A stretch of 64,000 bases of DNA from Stemphylium vesicarium (lineage: Eukaryota; Ascomycota; Dothideomycetes; Pleosporales; Pleosporaceae), in assembly GCA_004380135.1 (NCBI GenBank), contig QXCR01000022.1:186001-250000 (forward strand), given 5' to 3'. Both the position numbers and the translations under genes were made by a program. The notes under the pieces are model-generated. The model saw only the letters and a list, made by a program, of their open reading frames with translations, did not search any database and was not told where the DNA came from. Shown one piece after another: positions 31,778 through 44,134 of this stretch. Every line of letters begins with the position of its first letter. Within the stretch, counting starts at the first letter, position 1.

Positions 31778-32854
31778 TCACCCCAAGCCTAAACTTCGTC
31801 CGCCTTTTCCGAGACCAGGCCTTTTGGAAGCGAGAGCGATGGAATGGACTGTATTTCCAACCTTGACTTTCACGGCCTCGAACGCAGAGTCTGGCGATTG
31901 AATGTACTTACTGGTGTCGACGTCTTGAACTAAAGTCGTCCATTCCGTACTGGGTTCCGTCAAGTTCCAAGCTATACTGACGTGGAAATATTGGGAGTAA
32001 TCTTGGTTCTTGGAGTCATTCTTGTCGACCTTCCTCCTCTTCGGACCGGCGTCGTGGTCGACATGTTCCTTCGGACCGTCTCCCGCACCGCCGGTATATA
32101 GACCTGGATGACCACTATTTTGAGCGGCTTGGTTACACGCGCCCAACAGACTGTTGAGTTCGTCTTGCTCTGGTCGCTTGATGCCAAGGACTAAGAACCA
32201 GCGGTTGCGCTCAAAGTTCGGCACCCATTTTAGGCTTTGAAACTCGAAATTGAATGCGCGTACGGCAGATCGTCGCAGAGAAACTCGTAACGTCTCGAGA
32301 AACGCGTCTCTGTCCTCGGCCTTGATTTGTAGTGTTCGCGATAGCGACACGTGTAGAGGCAGCGGCACACCTAGCTCTGACTGGAGCGACGGTGTTATGT
32401 CCGGAATCGGCAGCTTCTTCACGCGCTTTGCGTTTTGAGCTTCAAGCGAATTCTTCACGTGCTGTATCAAGCTGTGCAGAGAATTGAATTCAGCCTGTGA
32501 CGGTATCCCTCGAACGCGTTAGTCTGTTATTGTCCACCATCTCCGCGAGGTAGGCCGGGCATCCTTACACTCTAAATAAACATGACTAGGCCAGTTGCCC
32601 TCGACATGAGGTACAGCTCTTTTACGCCCACCATGTAGGCTTGGATTGTCGCTAGTGCTGACCCGAGCATTTGTCGCGTAGAGGTCGTGGAAGGCTGGCG
32701 GGAGCGGTGGCAGAGCATGGGCGTCGTCTACATCATGGCTGTGCCTGCGCTTCGCAGCAGCTTTGACGGCGGATTGCACGGGCTGGGCGGGTTCAACAAG
32801 GCTCTTATCACCATCATCATCGGAGGCTGAATCTGGATAATCCACCAGGGGCAT
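31778..32854 (-). CDS. USB1: U6 snRNA 3'-exonuclease Usb1 (2H phosphoesterase)
   Basis: Two exons, 32854-32569 and 32508-31778, join to 338 aa; the intron has a GTAAGG donor. The N-terminal 70 residues are acidic then basic (SDDDGD, AAAKRRHS) and probably disordered. The catalytic part holds two HxS tetrapeptides, HVSLSR at about residue 148 and HVSIAW at about 271, which define the 2H phosphoesterase fold. The flanking WPSHVYLEW and ERNRWFLVLGI are typical of Usb1. The enzyme trims the U6 snRNA 3' oligo-U tail and leaves a terminal phosphate that protects it, in the nucleus. A charged insert (GPKEHVDHDAGPKRRKVDKN) separates the two halves. It is divergent from the Pal1-family gene, with about 400 bases between the starts. 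Confidence 0.93.
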
Positions 32855-33258
32855 TGCGGTCTCGATCGCAGTGGTGAGGGATCATCGCAGCTGTCGTCAC
32901 TCATGGATAACACCAAGCACCCGCCCCACTGTGAGCCTAGCGCATCCGCATGACGTATGGCTGCTATTGGGCCGCTTTCTTTTCTCCAAGAGCACGCAGA
33001 GGGAACTGATGCAGGGCCGCGACTGAGCTGCGATGACATGTGTACGCGTCCACACACGGCACACGGTGCCTGCCAAGTTAGGCCTTTATCATGCCGCCCT
33101 GCCCTCTCGTCAGGTGCTCTTTCTTCCATCTCACATTGCACCTGACACTCGTCTGACCTTTGAACTTCAAAATCTCCCAGATTTCCTCCATCAATCTGGG
33201 CTATAAAAACCATCATTGCCCTGCGATTTTGCATCATCAGTAACCAAAGCTAATCGTA
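32855..33258. promoter_or_regulatory. Divergent promoter region USB1 / Pal1 family
   Basis: The 404 bases between the two ATG codons must hold both promoters. A tataaaa-like element (ggctataaaaacc) lies at 33198-33210, about 50 bases before the Pal1-family ATG. Confidence 0.5.
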
Positions 33259-34635
33259 ATGGCAACAATGCAATCGGTATGTCTTTCCACGTCCGCCCGC
33301 AATACGGGACGGTCCACCCTGACAGTCCCCCCCTACCCACTGTTCGCCGCATTTGAGCGTGAAACAATCGTGTGCGCTTCATGCGAATCGTCTGAAGTTT
33401 GAAACGAAGCAATTGCTGACGTCGACGTCGCAGGCCCAACATGCGCTGATCGATCCTCTGATCGAGCCGGACCCGAGTGACGAGACTGGACTCAACACCC
33501 ACTTCCGCTCGACATTCGCGCCTGCCGCACCACTTACACCACCCGGATCCGCCGGAGAAGCAAAGAAGCAACCCTCCGTTAGCGTTCAAAGCACTGGAAG
33601 TTCGGTCGAGACCAACCCGTACCGTCGATCTAGGGCAGCGTCGGACACCAAAGGCGCATCGGCTTCAGTGACGCAACAAGGACAGGTTACTCCGCAGAGT
33701 AGGAGGTATGATTACCCATCCCCTCCCAGCTCTGCAAGCCCTAGACGTGCCCGATTCCCGGACAATCATCGCGCGGAAGCCTTCGGATCCCTCAATGAAG
33801 GCAAGCCACGGCGGTCCAGCAACCCACCGCCATCGACGCTCGAAAAAGGTCACCGCCGCCGAGGAAGCTCATTGACCGAGCGTTACCCAGGCGACAAATC
33901 TCACAGACCCCTTGACCAGATTCGTCATGATGAGAAAGTTGCTCACCGTGCTCCACATCTTAGGAAAAAGAACTTTCAAGGCGCCGATGTTATCGATCGT
34001 CTCGACAAGTCCAGCTTCGGTCGTTACCACCACGAAGGTCCCTATGACGCTGCTAGCATCGCGCGCAACAGAGACACCAAGTACAGTCCTCTGGCCGCGG
34101 TCAAGGATTCGAATGAGGAGGCGCTAAGGGCTACCCCGCGGGAGAACATTGTTGACGCTGTGCGGGGCCACCGCCCTCTTGAGGGTGTTGCGAACGTCCC
34201 ACCCGGGATGGCTGATCGTTTCGGAAGGGTTCTCAATTATGAAGAGGGAGCCGACCTGCAGCGTGAGCCCGGTGGTGATTACCGTCGCTGGCCTGGTGTG
34301 GTACGTAATTTTTCATCTATCTCAATTAGACATGGGCTAACACGATACAGCAATACCACCCTGACGACCTCAAGGGCAAGGGCGAGCCATCTTACACGAT
34401 AGAAAAGGCTCTCAAGGACCACAAGCGTTATGGCGACACTGGTACCGAGATGACCACCCACCACCGCACTCGCAGTGCAGGTCACGCCGAAGCTCCTGGT
34501 ATTGTTCCTACCGTCGTTACTGAGTCTGAAGCTTCCGGCGTCGGTCGCAGCAACACCACTGGCAGGAATGTAGGCGACGCAATCAAGAGGCGCATCGGCA
34601 GCATCCGTCGCCGCAAACAGGAGGCCGAGGCCTAG
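33259..34635 (+). CDS. Pal1-family cell-morphology protein
   Basis: Three exons, 33259-33276, 33434-34300 and 34351-34635, join to 389 aa. The first exon is only 18 nt (MATMQS), followed by GTATGT. The N-terminal half is Ser/Pro/Arg-rich and disordered. The conserved Pal1 core runs from about residue 185 to 325: KKNFQGADVIDRLDKSSFGR, YHHEGPYDAASIARNRDTKY, RATPRENIVDAVRGHRPLEG and PGMADRFGRVLNYEEGADL, completed across intron 2 by QYHPDDLKGKGEPSYTIEKA. In fission yeast Pal1 sits at the cell cortex at growth sites and works with the Sla2/End4 endocytic machinery to keep cells cylindrical. The tail (KRRIGSIRRRKQEAEA) is basic and could bind membrane. An upstream in-frame ATG was not found. Confidence 0.9.
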
Positions 34636-35391
34636 GCGCCCTCACTCTTTCCTCGTTCCAAGCGTTTCGATCAGGTCCCTCGCGTACACACCACCTGAAT
34701 ATCTCGCACATTGAGCAATCGCTATCCAAAATTGTATAATTACGCACCGCGACATATACGCACGCGCGATTGAGCGGTCATGCTCCGCTTTTCGTTTCTT
34801 TGTTGTCACCGGAGTTTTTTGTTGTGTTGTTCCTATCAGCGATATATCAGCGCGTACGCACCGTATATACCAGTACGATTTTCCCTTTTATTACAATTTG
34901 TTGAAAGACATGACCAGGCGGATGGTCATGATATACTGTACAATACGAGTTGGTAGCACAATAGCCGATCATGAATTGACGAACTATATCTTTTCATATG
35001 CAAATCTCTTCTCAAACTTCAACGAGACCGAACGGGACTTACACCACGAGCGTGAAATGTAACGCGTGAGAAGACATCATTGCGTGCGCGGATATGCGCT
35101 AAGAAAACAAAATTCGGGTTACTGAGCTTGAGTATTTTGGGAGATTGTGTTAAACATTATGCTACTAGATTCCTACATGTATGTTGTCGTGAAATAAGGG
35201 AAACAAAAAAATTGAACCGAAAACAAACTGAGCATGTAGCGTTATAGGGTATGCGAAGGAAAATGGTGCGTACAAGAGGATAAGGAACACCTCCCATCCG
35301 TGTCTGTCCATCATTCATAACGGCAATTTCTCCGGGCCACCTGGCATCCCATGTTTCTCCAATTCAAAGATCCCAATGATCGGTTGAGTAT
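34636..35391. other. Convergent intergenic region
   Basis: 3' UTRs of the Pal1-family gene and of the membrane hydrolase-fold gene. AT-rich, with no frame or RNA gene recognised. Confidence 0.45.
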
Positions 35392-37107
35392 TTACTCCTC
35401 CTTGCCGTCAACAGCCTCCATCTTGACCTTGGCAGCCGCCTTGACAAGTTGCTTGAGACGCTTCTCCATGACCGTGCGGCCATCGAGGGTATCCCAGACC
35501 TGATGCGGCGCCTTGTTAACCACATCCCAGCTGACAAGGTTGTCGGTAAGGGTAGTTAGGTCCTTCTGCTTGCGCTCCCACTCCTTGTCCTTCCTGACTT
35601 CGATTCCACTGGAGACGACGACAAGTGGAGTGTTTGCGCTTTGGATGTTCCTGGAGGCCGAGACTTCGTTCTTGGAAAGGCTGTCGGCGACGAGGTTTTC
35701 CTGGAGTTGCGCCTTGATAAACTTGCCGGATTGGTAGGCGTTGCGGCCATAGACGCGGTCTTCACGTGTGCGACCCTTGAAGACCGCACCTGCTAGGCGG
35801 ACGGTGCCGATGGGTGAGATGATACCCCAGGCCCAGAGCAGGAAACCACGTCCAGGGCTACCGATGCGGTGGAGGAGGTCCTCGTGGAGAGGGTCTACCA
35901 TCATGATACCGGTGACCTGCTTCAAGTGTCGCGAACTGAAAATACGAGAGACGATGCTGCCAGTACCAGCAGAGACCAGGATCCACGGTCCTTCCTCACC
36001 AGCCTTTGCCAGTGCCTCGGAGAGCGCATCTGCAGACATACCAGCAGAGTGTGGAGAGGGCGCGTTGTCGGAGAAAGCGTAGCCGGGGCGGTCCCAGTAG
36101 CAGTAACGAGAGATGGTGCCGTTCTTGTAGGCTGCATAGGCCCAGTGTTCGAAGTCGTACTCCAATGGTTCCTCACCAGCCTCGAGGATGATTGTAGGAT
36201 CCTTGGAGCCGTGGGTTTCTGTTATGTTGCCAATGCAGGCAAGATGGACTGCGTATTTGTCACCGTCCACAAGAATACGATCGCCCTCCATCTTGAGTGT
36301 AGAGTCGCGGCCGCGCATACCGAGGGTGCCGGTCATCAGAATGACGATGATGATGAAGACAACAGTGACGATAGTTGCGATCAGAACAGCGACCCATTCT
36401 TTCAAAGTGCGACGGGTCTCTGCACGACCGGTAAGGCGCTCCTCCTCTTCCCGCTTGCCGTAAGCGACGACGCGGTCAGTCAAGACGCACCAGACAGCCA
36501 TGACAAAAGCCCAGACAACGCTTGCGATGCCGACCCAGCCTTCTTCGAGCCTTATGCGGGGAATTGTCAGGATGAGGATCATGTCGATGGCCAGAAGGCC
36601 GGCAATGATGGACGTGGTGATGCGCAAGCCTCTGGCCGGGGTAATGAAGAAGATGGTGACGACGAGAAGGTTGCCGATGGTGAGGCACGTGTAGGCGAAG
36701 TCGAAGAAGCCGGACCCTCGAGTGTGCAATCCAGGAGGAGAGACGAAGATGGAGACCAGTAGGAGGACCCACCACAGGAAGCTGATAATCAAGAACAGGA
36801 CAGTGAGATAGCGCATGGCCCGTACGGTCCAGAGATTGTACGGCGATACCTATTCTGATTAGTATAGACCATTGTGTGTTGATGGAATTTAACTCACAGC
36901 TGGATCATCCGGGTCGAGATAGCCATCGGAATTGGGTGGAGGCCTGGGGCGATCAAGAAGTCTTGTCCGCTCATTAGGCTCTTCATTTCTTCTTGGCGGT
37001 TCATTGCTTCTCCTCGATGACCTGGAAGCGCCGTCGTCGTTGGGAATTGGATGGGGCTCCTCAGCCGTGAGGCCCTGGTCGTCATTGTCCTTGCCGCCTT
37101 TCCACAT
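35392..37107 (-). CDS. Multi-pass membrane protein with alpha/beta-hydrolase-like domain (nucleophile missing)
   Basis: Two exons, 37107-36898 and 36849-35392, join to 555 aa; an alternative ATG at 37143 would add 12 residues. The N-terminal ~70 residues are polar and Pro/Arg-rich with a dileucine (RTRLLDRP). Four to five membrane helices follow (about residues 82-240, for example LTVLFLIISFLWWVLLLVSI and WVAVLIATIVTVVFIIIVIL). A soluble domain with hydrolase-fold landmarks comes last: PTIILEAGEE, SRYCYWDRPGYAFSD, the elbow ILVSAGTGSIVSRIFSS, MMVDPLHEDLLH and a late KAPHQVWDTLDG. At the elbow the nucleophile position is Gly (about 365) instead of Ser, so it is probably not a normal serine hydrolase. 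Similar proteins occur across filamentous ascomycetes, usually annotated only as mitochondrial or integral membrane protein (from memory). Confidence 0.82.
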
Positions 37108-37789
37108 ACTGGGCAAGCGGAGCTCTTGTCGAGCTATATACACGCGATATTTCGAATGTCAACCGTGACAGAGGCTGCGATAAATTTGAGGCGAACTGTG
37201 GGATTTGGCAAAGGTCCAGAGGGAAGACTGGTGGGCAGGAGCTTTGTAGAGCTCGTGAAACGGATCAGATGGCGGCTGGGGGCGCTGGAGGTTTTACTGA
37301 AGCTCAACGCGCTAAGAGCATAGAGATCGCCATACGTCATCATGGCATGCAACCAGGTTCGCGCTCACCCTAGTCGCAAATCATGAGTCCAGATCGTCCC
37401 GGGGAAACACGAAAAGAATCTGGATACATGTCAACCATGCCCACGGTACTCGCGTTTGCCCCCAGCCTCGTGTTGCCGTCCACTCGCATGCCGACACGGC
37501 TGCGCCATTGGATCTTGGAGACGGGTCGGGGTCCGCGATGGAGGAGGCCTTCTTGTCTCGAACAGCTCGCTAAGGCATTGAGCTCCCATCCCTGTCGGCG
37601 ATTAGATAGGACCCCACTGCATCAATTCCCCCTCACGCATTGCCATCCCACCGATCCAAGCAACTAACTTAACGGAAAGCTGCATAACGTGCGCCCTTCA
37701 CTCGCAGTCAGCTGACCAATCAACTCTCTGCGGACCAGCACCAAGCTGAAGCCTGCTTTCGGTCGCAATACAGCCTCGCCCAAGCCACC
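37108..37789. promoter_or_regulatory. Divergent region between membrane hydrolase and PPE1
   Basis: 682 bases separate the two starts. It contains only short frames. No further gene is supported. Confidence 0.4.
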
Positions 37790-38973
37790 ATGTCCAGCCT
37801 GGCCAGAGAGTTTGCCAAAACCAAACTCTCTTCCCTGCCACCGCCCGAGCCACTGCAGGAAGAGCCACCCGAGTACGAAGATGACTCGTCCTCGGCATCG
37901 TCCATGTCTAGTACTGGCACTGTCAGACCATCCAACACATTGAGACCCGCTCCCGCAATACACTGGTCCGACTACTATGCCCAGGAATTCTACCTCGAGC
38001 AAGATCGCAATGGCGACGGACACGCCAAGTTTCATGTTTACCTCACGCCGCCAGCAACACCAAAGGCCCCACTGGTAGTACTGCACCATGGCGCAGGGAG
38101 CTCAGCAATGACTTTCGCGCTCGCCGCCAAGGAGATCAAAAAGGCAATGCCAGAGCTCGGTATATTATCCGTCGAAGCACGCGACCACGGGAGTGTAGTC
38201 TGGAATGCTAGCGGGGAGGTCGACAACGATCTAAGCATTGCGCAACTCAGTCAAGACCTAGTCGACATGCTTTCACTCACACAAGTCAAAATGGGCTGGA
38301 GAGAACTTCCTACCATCGTCTTGATCGGACACAGTTTGGGCGGTGCAGTCGTCACCGAGACGGCAAATAAGGGATTGTTAGGGAACAAACTCTTGGGATT
38401 TGGAGTCTTGGACGTTGTAGAGGGATCCGCCATGGAGACGCTCGGGCATATGCACACTTACCTGGCCAGTAGACCAAAGTCATTTCCCTCGCTTCCTGCT
38501 GCTATCGAGTGGCACATCCGTTCACGGACATTGCGAAACCCACAATCAGCGAGAGCTAGCGTACCGAGCTTGCTGCTACAGACAGCAGACGGACGGTGGG
38601 CGTGGCGGACAGAACTCTCGAGCACAGAGCCGTACTGGGAGAATTGGTTCACTGGCATGAGCTCAAAATTCCTCAGCGGCAAGGGAGCTAAGCTGCTGCT
38701 ACTTGCCGGAACAGACAGACTGGACAAGGATCTGATGATAGGACAGATGCAGGGTATGTTTCTTGGAAGTTATTTTATCGCTGACATGGTATCTAACATA
38801 ATGCAGGGAAATTTCAACTACAGGTATTTCCTGCTGCTGGCCACTTTCTCCACGAGGATCTTCCCGAGAAGACGGCCGAAGTCATCGTGGAGTTTGTAAA
38901 GCGCAACGACAGGAGTACGCTTGTCCTTCCACCGAAAGTCTCCGACCTCCTCGCCGAAGGCAAGCGAGTGTAG
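37790..38973 (+). CDS. PPE1: Protein phosphatase 2A methylesterase 1
   Basis: Two exons, 37790-38753 and 38807-38973, join to 376 aa. After a Ser/Pro-rich N-terminus come the family marks: FHVYLTPPATPKAPLVVLHH, HHGAGSSAMTF (oxyanion loop), LIGHSLGGAVV with Ser182 as nucleophile, GTDRLDKDLMIG with the acid region, and AAGHFLHEDLPEKTAE with His334 completing the triad. The protein removes the methyl ester from the C-terminal Leu of the PP2A catalytic subunit and so controls holoenzyme assembly. The 3' exon restores the His-bearing end; without it the protein would stop after 369 unrelated codons. It converges on UTP23, whose end is 193 bases away. Confidence 0.95.
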
Positions 38974-39165
38974 TGGCTCTGCCACGTATAGTGACTTCTC
39001 ATCGCAGAAGGCGCCCTTCCAAACAGACGCCTCCCACACGCTTTCACCGGACGTGACTTGGTACGATTTTGTCCACCTTTTCCGATTCCCAAATTTTTAA
39101 CAATCCTTAGTATTCGATTATGACGCGCTTGCCTACGCTCCAGGCCTGTATTATTGCAAAGGCAT

Positions 39166-40108
39166 TCATGGTGAAGCAGGCTCATCACCGCCTGGCGCAT
39201 CGTCACCACCCTCAGTCTTAGGCTTGTGCTTTCTCCTCCTCTTACGAGGCGCAGAGTCCTCGCGCTCGCCCCTCTGAGTATCTCCGTCGGTCGCGTTAGA
39301 TGTGGATGGCCGTGTCTTCTTAGTAGCGTTAGATTGTGTAGCCGTCTTCTCCTTCTTGGGCTTCTTGACGCTCAGCGGATTAGGGCCCTTGGGGCCTTTT
39401 CGTTTCTTCGCCTTGGGCTTAGCATCTCCCGTAGATTGATCTACCATAGACTGGTCGCCCTCTCCGCCCTGTTCTTCATCTTCTCGTTTTCTTTTGGGCG
39501 GCGCATCCGGCTTGCGCTGTCCTTTGAGCCCCAACTTGAACTTTGACTTTTCCTCCCGCTCGCGGTGCTGCTCTGTTATATCGGCCATAGACTCCATGAG
39601 TACTACAGACTTGGACAGATATATAATGGGTACACCAGCGATGGTGCGCATCTTTGCGCGCGTGTCGGAATCATTGGCCGCGACTACGTATCGGTGCTTG
39701 TTGGTCGCATTGTCCTTGGGATCCACGACGGAGCTCAGACACTCCAAGGTACTGAGTGGTTCGTCTAGGTCCTGATGATTACATCGTCGGCGCTCGTACT
39801 CCTTGGCTTGTAATATGAGCGTCTCGTTCTTGGGTTTCGCAAGGTAGAGGTGTCGCATGTCGCAAGTCGTGATCATGGGCTTTACTTGTCCGCCGAGCAT
39901 CTTTTGCAGTCGCGCAAGGAGGTCGATCTTGAAATTGTACGCATCTTGGAGGATTTGCGAATCGAGCAAGACTTGGTAAGGTTCGCGGAAACCAAAGTTG
40001 AGTTCGTACTGGTGAAGCTGCTTCTTGTAGGCCTACAGTGGTGTTAGACACGCATGTATATAAGCCTGAACAGCAGATGATGTATACCTTGGCGCGCTTC
40101 AACTTCAT
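39166..40108 (-). CDS. UTP23: rRNA-processing protein Utp23 (PIN-like, Fcf1 family)
   Basis: Two exons, 40108-40088 (21 nt, MKLKRAK) and 40032-39166, join to 295 aa. The splice restores AYKKQLHQYELNFGFREPYQ, the conserved start of Utp23/Fcf1. The PIN-like domain spans about residues 20-165 (VLLDSQILQDAYNFKIDLL, MITTCDMRHLYLAKPKNET, then ANDSDTRAKMRTIAGVPIIY). A CNHQDLDEPLSTLECL segment fits the zinc-binding Cys/His of this family. The C-terminal 110 residues are Lys-rich (KKRKGPKGPNPLSVKKPKKE), a nucleolar-type tail. Utp23 is a small-subunit processome factor needed for early pre-rRNA cleavages and release of the snR30 snoRNA. It is divergent from the DUF726 gene. Confidence 0.93.
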
Positions 40109-40423
40109 TGCGACGTCGTGTGATTGTGTGTTGTGAAATGTTTGCGGGGAGAAATTTGGGAAGGCGGCCAAAAGTTCAAACTGAGGGCGGAATCTAGGCC
40201 GTGCACCAGCCACGCTAACTTCGTATCCGACGTCTGCGGCTTGTAAAGACACCCCCGTCACTCTCCGCAATTGTAAATCCGCCCTGAGGGCACCAAGACC
40301 GATCGTACATACTTTGGCCTGGTATTTGGAACAATTCAACGCGAAAATCCCCCGCGCCTTCCGCAATTGACTAGATACGCTTCCGTCCTCCATCCATGCG
40401 TTTCCTACGGTAGTCCCACCAGA
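40109..40423. promoter_or_regulatory. Divergent promoter region UTP23 / DUF726 gene
   Basis: The 315 bases between the two starts serve both genes. The first ATG of the + strand frame (40367) lies within it, but I place the start at 40424. Confidence 0.45.
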
Positions 40424-43400
40424 ATGAGCGATAACCCCGCCGAGCCCCCGAAGAATGAGGGAAATAACACGGAGACTGCGGAAGCAAAGAAAGATGCCAC
40501 AGAAGCGGTCGAATATGATGACTTTGGCCTGCCGATAAGGAAAAGACGGCCCCGGACTCCAGTCGAGGAGAGCTCCGACTCGGAGCCGGAGACGTTTGAG
40601 GATGCGGTAGCTTTAAAAGAGGCCGGCGGAGAGCAGGACGCGGTCTCGGAAAAGAAGGAAAATGCCACCAAGGAAGGGAATGATAATGAGAAGCTTCCAG
40701 AGGCTGTACCAGAGAAAGCCGTGGCGGAGAGCAATGCGCAACCCCAGACGAACGGGCACATAGCGGAGCCGAAGGAAAAAGCCGAAGACGAGAAACCTGA
40801 AGAGAAACACGAAACGAAGCCTGAGGATCCAAGGCAGGATACACCAGGAACGACACAGCCTGCCTCGACCTCTGAACCCGCGAAACCTGTAAACCCAGCG
40901 CCCTCACACCGCCACCAAACGAGCGTCGCGTCCATATCCGAATATTCGCATCAGCACCTCGTCTCACAATCACAAAAGCAAGCCAAGGATGACAAGGTTG
41001 AAGAGGACGATGCCGAGTGGCAGACTATGCCAGCGTATGCCCGCTACGACATGTACGACGACGACAATAGGCTCATCGCGAAGGAGAACACGGAAGAGCT
41101 GGAAGATATGCACGGCTATGGCAATGTCGGAGGCGCTGCCAAGGGATATACTAGAGTCATCATGGACGACGACGCGGATTCGCAGACGAGCATGGATGAA
41201 AATACGGCATACCTGTTCAAGGAAAGAAGCACTGCCCTGGCAGACGAGGACGAAGAAGGGCGAGACCCACTTTCACAGATGCAGGCTACCAAGGACCTCC
41301 TTACCGAAGGACAACGTGTCGCATACGTCGGATTAGTACGATTAGCTATGAAAGAAATGGAGAAGAAACTTTCTGGAATCCAGACTACCAACAAGAAACT
41401 TAAGAAGCTGTTGGAAATGCAGTCCGGAACGACAAAGATGTGGTCCCAAAAGATCATGGTCAAAATCTACGGCCACATGGACATCAATGCTTCTGAGCAG
41501 ATTATGATTGAGCAGTTGTCAGAACATGGCGTGGTGCCGGCCGACCTTACGCCAGCGTTAATGCAAAATGCGCGAGTGAAGAACCCAGCAGCAGAAGATA
41601 CGGATACCGTCAACGAATCAGACTCTACAAGACCATCCATCTCATCGCCCCGTTCCGAAACACCAGCGGAAAAGCGACAGTCAAAGGCATCTTCGTCAAC
41701 AGACTCAGAAGATGGCTTACAGAGCCCGTCTCCTCCGCCGTACCAAGAGCATCAAGATGATGGTTTCGATTACCCAGAGGTCAAGTCACCATCACAGCTC
41801 CCGACCAGCAAGAACCTCGACATCGATCTGCGATGGACAGTCTTGTGCGATCTATTTTTGGTGCTCATAGCAGACTCCGTCTATGACTCGCGCTCGAGGG
41901 AGCTTTTCGAGCAGGTCGGCAAGTATCTCAGTGTAGACTGGCTAGAAAGCTGTCGTTTTGAGAAGCGTGTCACGGACGCGCTGGAGATGCAGGAGCAAGC
42001 TGACAAGGAGAATTGGAACGAAGACGAGCACATGGTCAGTCGTGCTAAACGGGCACGTAACAAGCGGTTGGCATTCATGGGTCTCGCTACTGTTGGTGGC
42101 GGTCTTGTCATTGGCTTGTCTGCCGGTTTGCTTGCACCGGTCATTGGAGCTGGACTTGCCGCGGGTTTTACCACCATTGGTGTTGCGGGTACTAGTAGTT
42201 TCCTTGCGGGTGCTGGAGGTGCAGCCATTATCACTTCGACTGGTGTTGTCACTGGAAGTACCGTTGGTGTCAGGGCGATGAATAGGCGTACCGGTGCGGT
42301 GAAGACATTCGAGTACCGCCCTCTTCACAACAACAAGAGAACACATCTCATCATTACGTTGGCAGGTTGGATGAACGGTAAAGTGGACGACGTTCGGTTA
42401 CCATACAGTACTGTGGACCCTATCATGGGGGATATTTATTCCGTCCTTTGGGAGCCTGAGATGCTCCGAAGTATGGGTGACACCATCAACATTCTTGCTA
42501 CTGAAGTGAGTGACCAAAACTATATTAGGAAGTGCAGATGTTGACAGTGTTTGCAGGCTCTCACACAGGGATTGCAACAAGTGCTGGGAAGCACCGTCCT
42601 GACAGCTCTCATGGCCGCTATGACCCTACCGCTCGCTCTAACAAAATTATCCTACCTGATTGACAACCCATGGATCGTTTCGCAAGCTCGAGCAGACATG
42701 GCTGGGCTCATCCTCGCCGACTCGCTCGTCGATCGCAACTTGGGAACAAGACCAGTCACTCTTGTCGGCTTCTCGCTAGGCTCAAGAGTTATTTTCTCGT
42801 GTTTGAAGGAACTCGCTAACCGCGGTGCTTTCGGCATCGTGCAAAACGTGTACATGTTTGGTACACCAGCAGTAGCCAAACATGACGAGTACGTCCGAGC
42901 CAGGTCCGTGGTCCCTGGAAGATTCGTCAACGGGTATGCTACCAATGACTGGATTCTAGGTATGTTGTCTGTCCACCACTTATAATAATCATTACTGACG
43001 TATTATCCAGGTTATCTCTTCCGAGCAACCAGCGGCGGTCTCCTGCGTGTTGCAGGCCTTGCCCCCATTCAAATCCCCACCATCGAAAACGTAAACGTAA
43101 CCGAGCTCGTCCCAGGCCACATGGCCTACCGAGCAGCGATGCCCAAGCTCCTCCGCGAAGTCGGCTGGCTCGTTGAATCCGACGAATTCGCCGAAATTGA
43201 AGACCCGGACCCGGAAAACCACGAGCTGCGCCAACGCGAGCTGATTAACGAGATTGAAGAAGCGCGCAAAGACCTAGAAAAGAAGGCAGCAGAGAAGGAG
43301 AAGAAGGGCGGCAAACTTAGCTGGTGGAAGAAGAAGAAGGCAGCGAAGAACGACTGGGAAGTCTACGACGAACATTCCACCGCTATACCCCCGAGCCACA

Positions 43401-44134
43401 GACAATTAAACCAAGATGACGATCCAGCCAAACTCGCCGAGAACCAGGTCATGTTCGACATCGACGCCATCCGCCGGGAAGTCGCCACGCTGGCCGCAGA
43501 AAGCAAAGAGTATAACGCCGAAGCGGAGTTCGAAATCAAAGAGATAAAATCCACGCTTCCGCCCATGAAGATTGACATTGCCACCATTCCGCCCTCGCAA
43601 ACCAATGCTGCAGGGAACCCATACGCAACACTTAGAGAAACAAAGAGCTACAACGATAGTCTCGGCTCCTCGACCCTCAAGCCCGCGACTTCCAACGGCG
43701 GTAAATACGAAGAATACGATGAATTCGATTACGATCCCGCGGGCGAAGGCCAAATGGAAATGACTTTCGACACACAGTTCCGCGACGATCCGAAGCCGAC
43801 GCACCAACAACAACAATACCATTCTTCAACTTCTGCGTCGAAATCTTCGTTGCCGCTTTCGCCGTTCCCAGCCCAACCCAGCCGCTCGGGTACCTCGTCG
43901 CCGTGGGAAGACGAGACGAGCGCCAAGTGGGATGATGATGCCGGCGCTGGTGCATATGGCGGTGGTGCAAATGCTGGTGCTAGACCGCCTCTCCGCTCGG
44001 CGAAAACAGAAAGTCACACTTCTACCATGGCATCTGGTGGTGGTAACAACGGGGATATGGGCCATAATGCCTGGGCGGATGAGTTTGAGGATGATTTCGG
44101 GCAGGAGAAGGAGGTGCAGATGAGTTTTATGTGA
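40424..44134 (+). CDS. DUF726/TMCO4-family lipase-like membrane protein (Mil1-like)
   Basis: Three exons, 40424-42505, 42557-42959 and 43011-44134, join to 1202 aa. The frame extends up to 40367, but MSDNPAEPPKN at 40424 is the natural acidic start. The N-terminal 190 residues are Glu/Lys-rich and disordered. A conserved helical region follows (DPLSQMQATKDLLTEGQRVA, then LSVDWLESCRFEKRV). Next is a Gly/Ala-rich hydrophobic pair of helices (GGGLVIGLSAGLLAPVIGA, then AGGAAIITSTGVVTGSTVGV). A hydrolase core has HLIITLAGWMN, the nucleophile motif VGFSLGSRVIFS (GxSxG) and YMFGTPAV. TMCO4/DUF726 proteins are little studied; yeast Mil1 binds the AP-1 adaptor. The C-terminal 380 residues are disordered, with a basic patch (WWKKKKAAKN) and acidic-aromatic ends (NAWADEFEDDFG). 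Confidence 0.9.

Noticed and set aside
35869..36762. 297-codon + strand frame opposite the membrane hydrolase gene
   Set aside because: Antisense of a well-supported gene. Composition is low-complexity Asp/Gly-rich and no homology is recognised.
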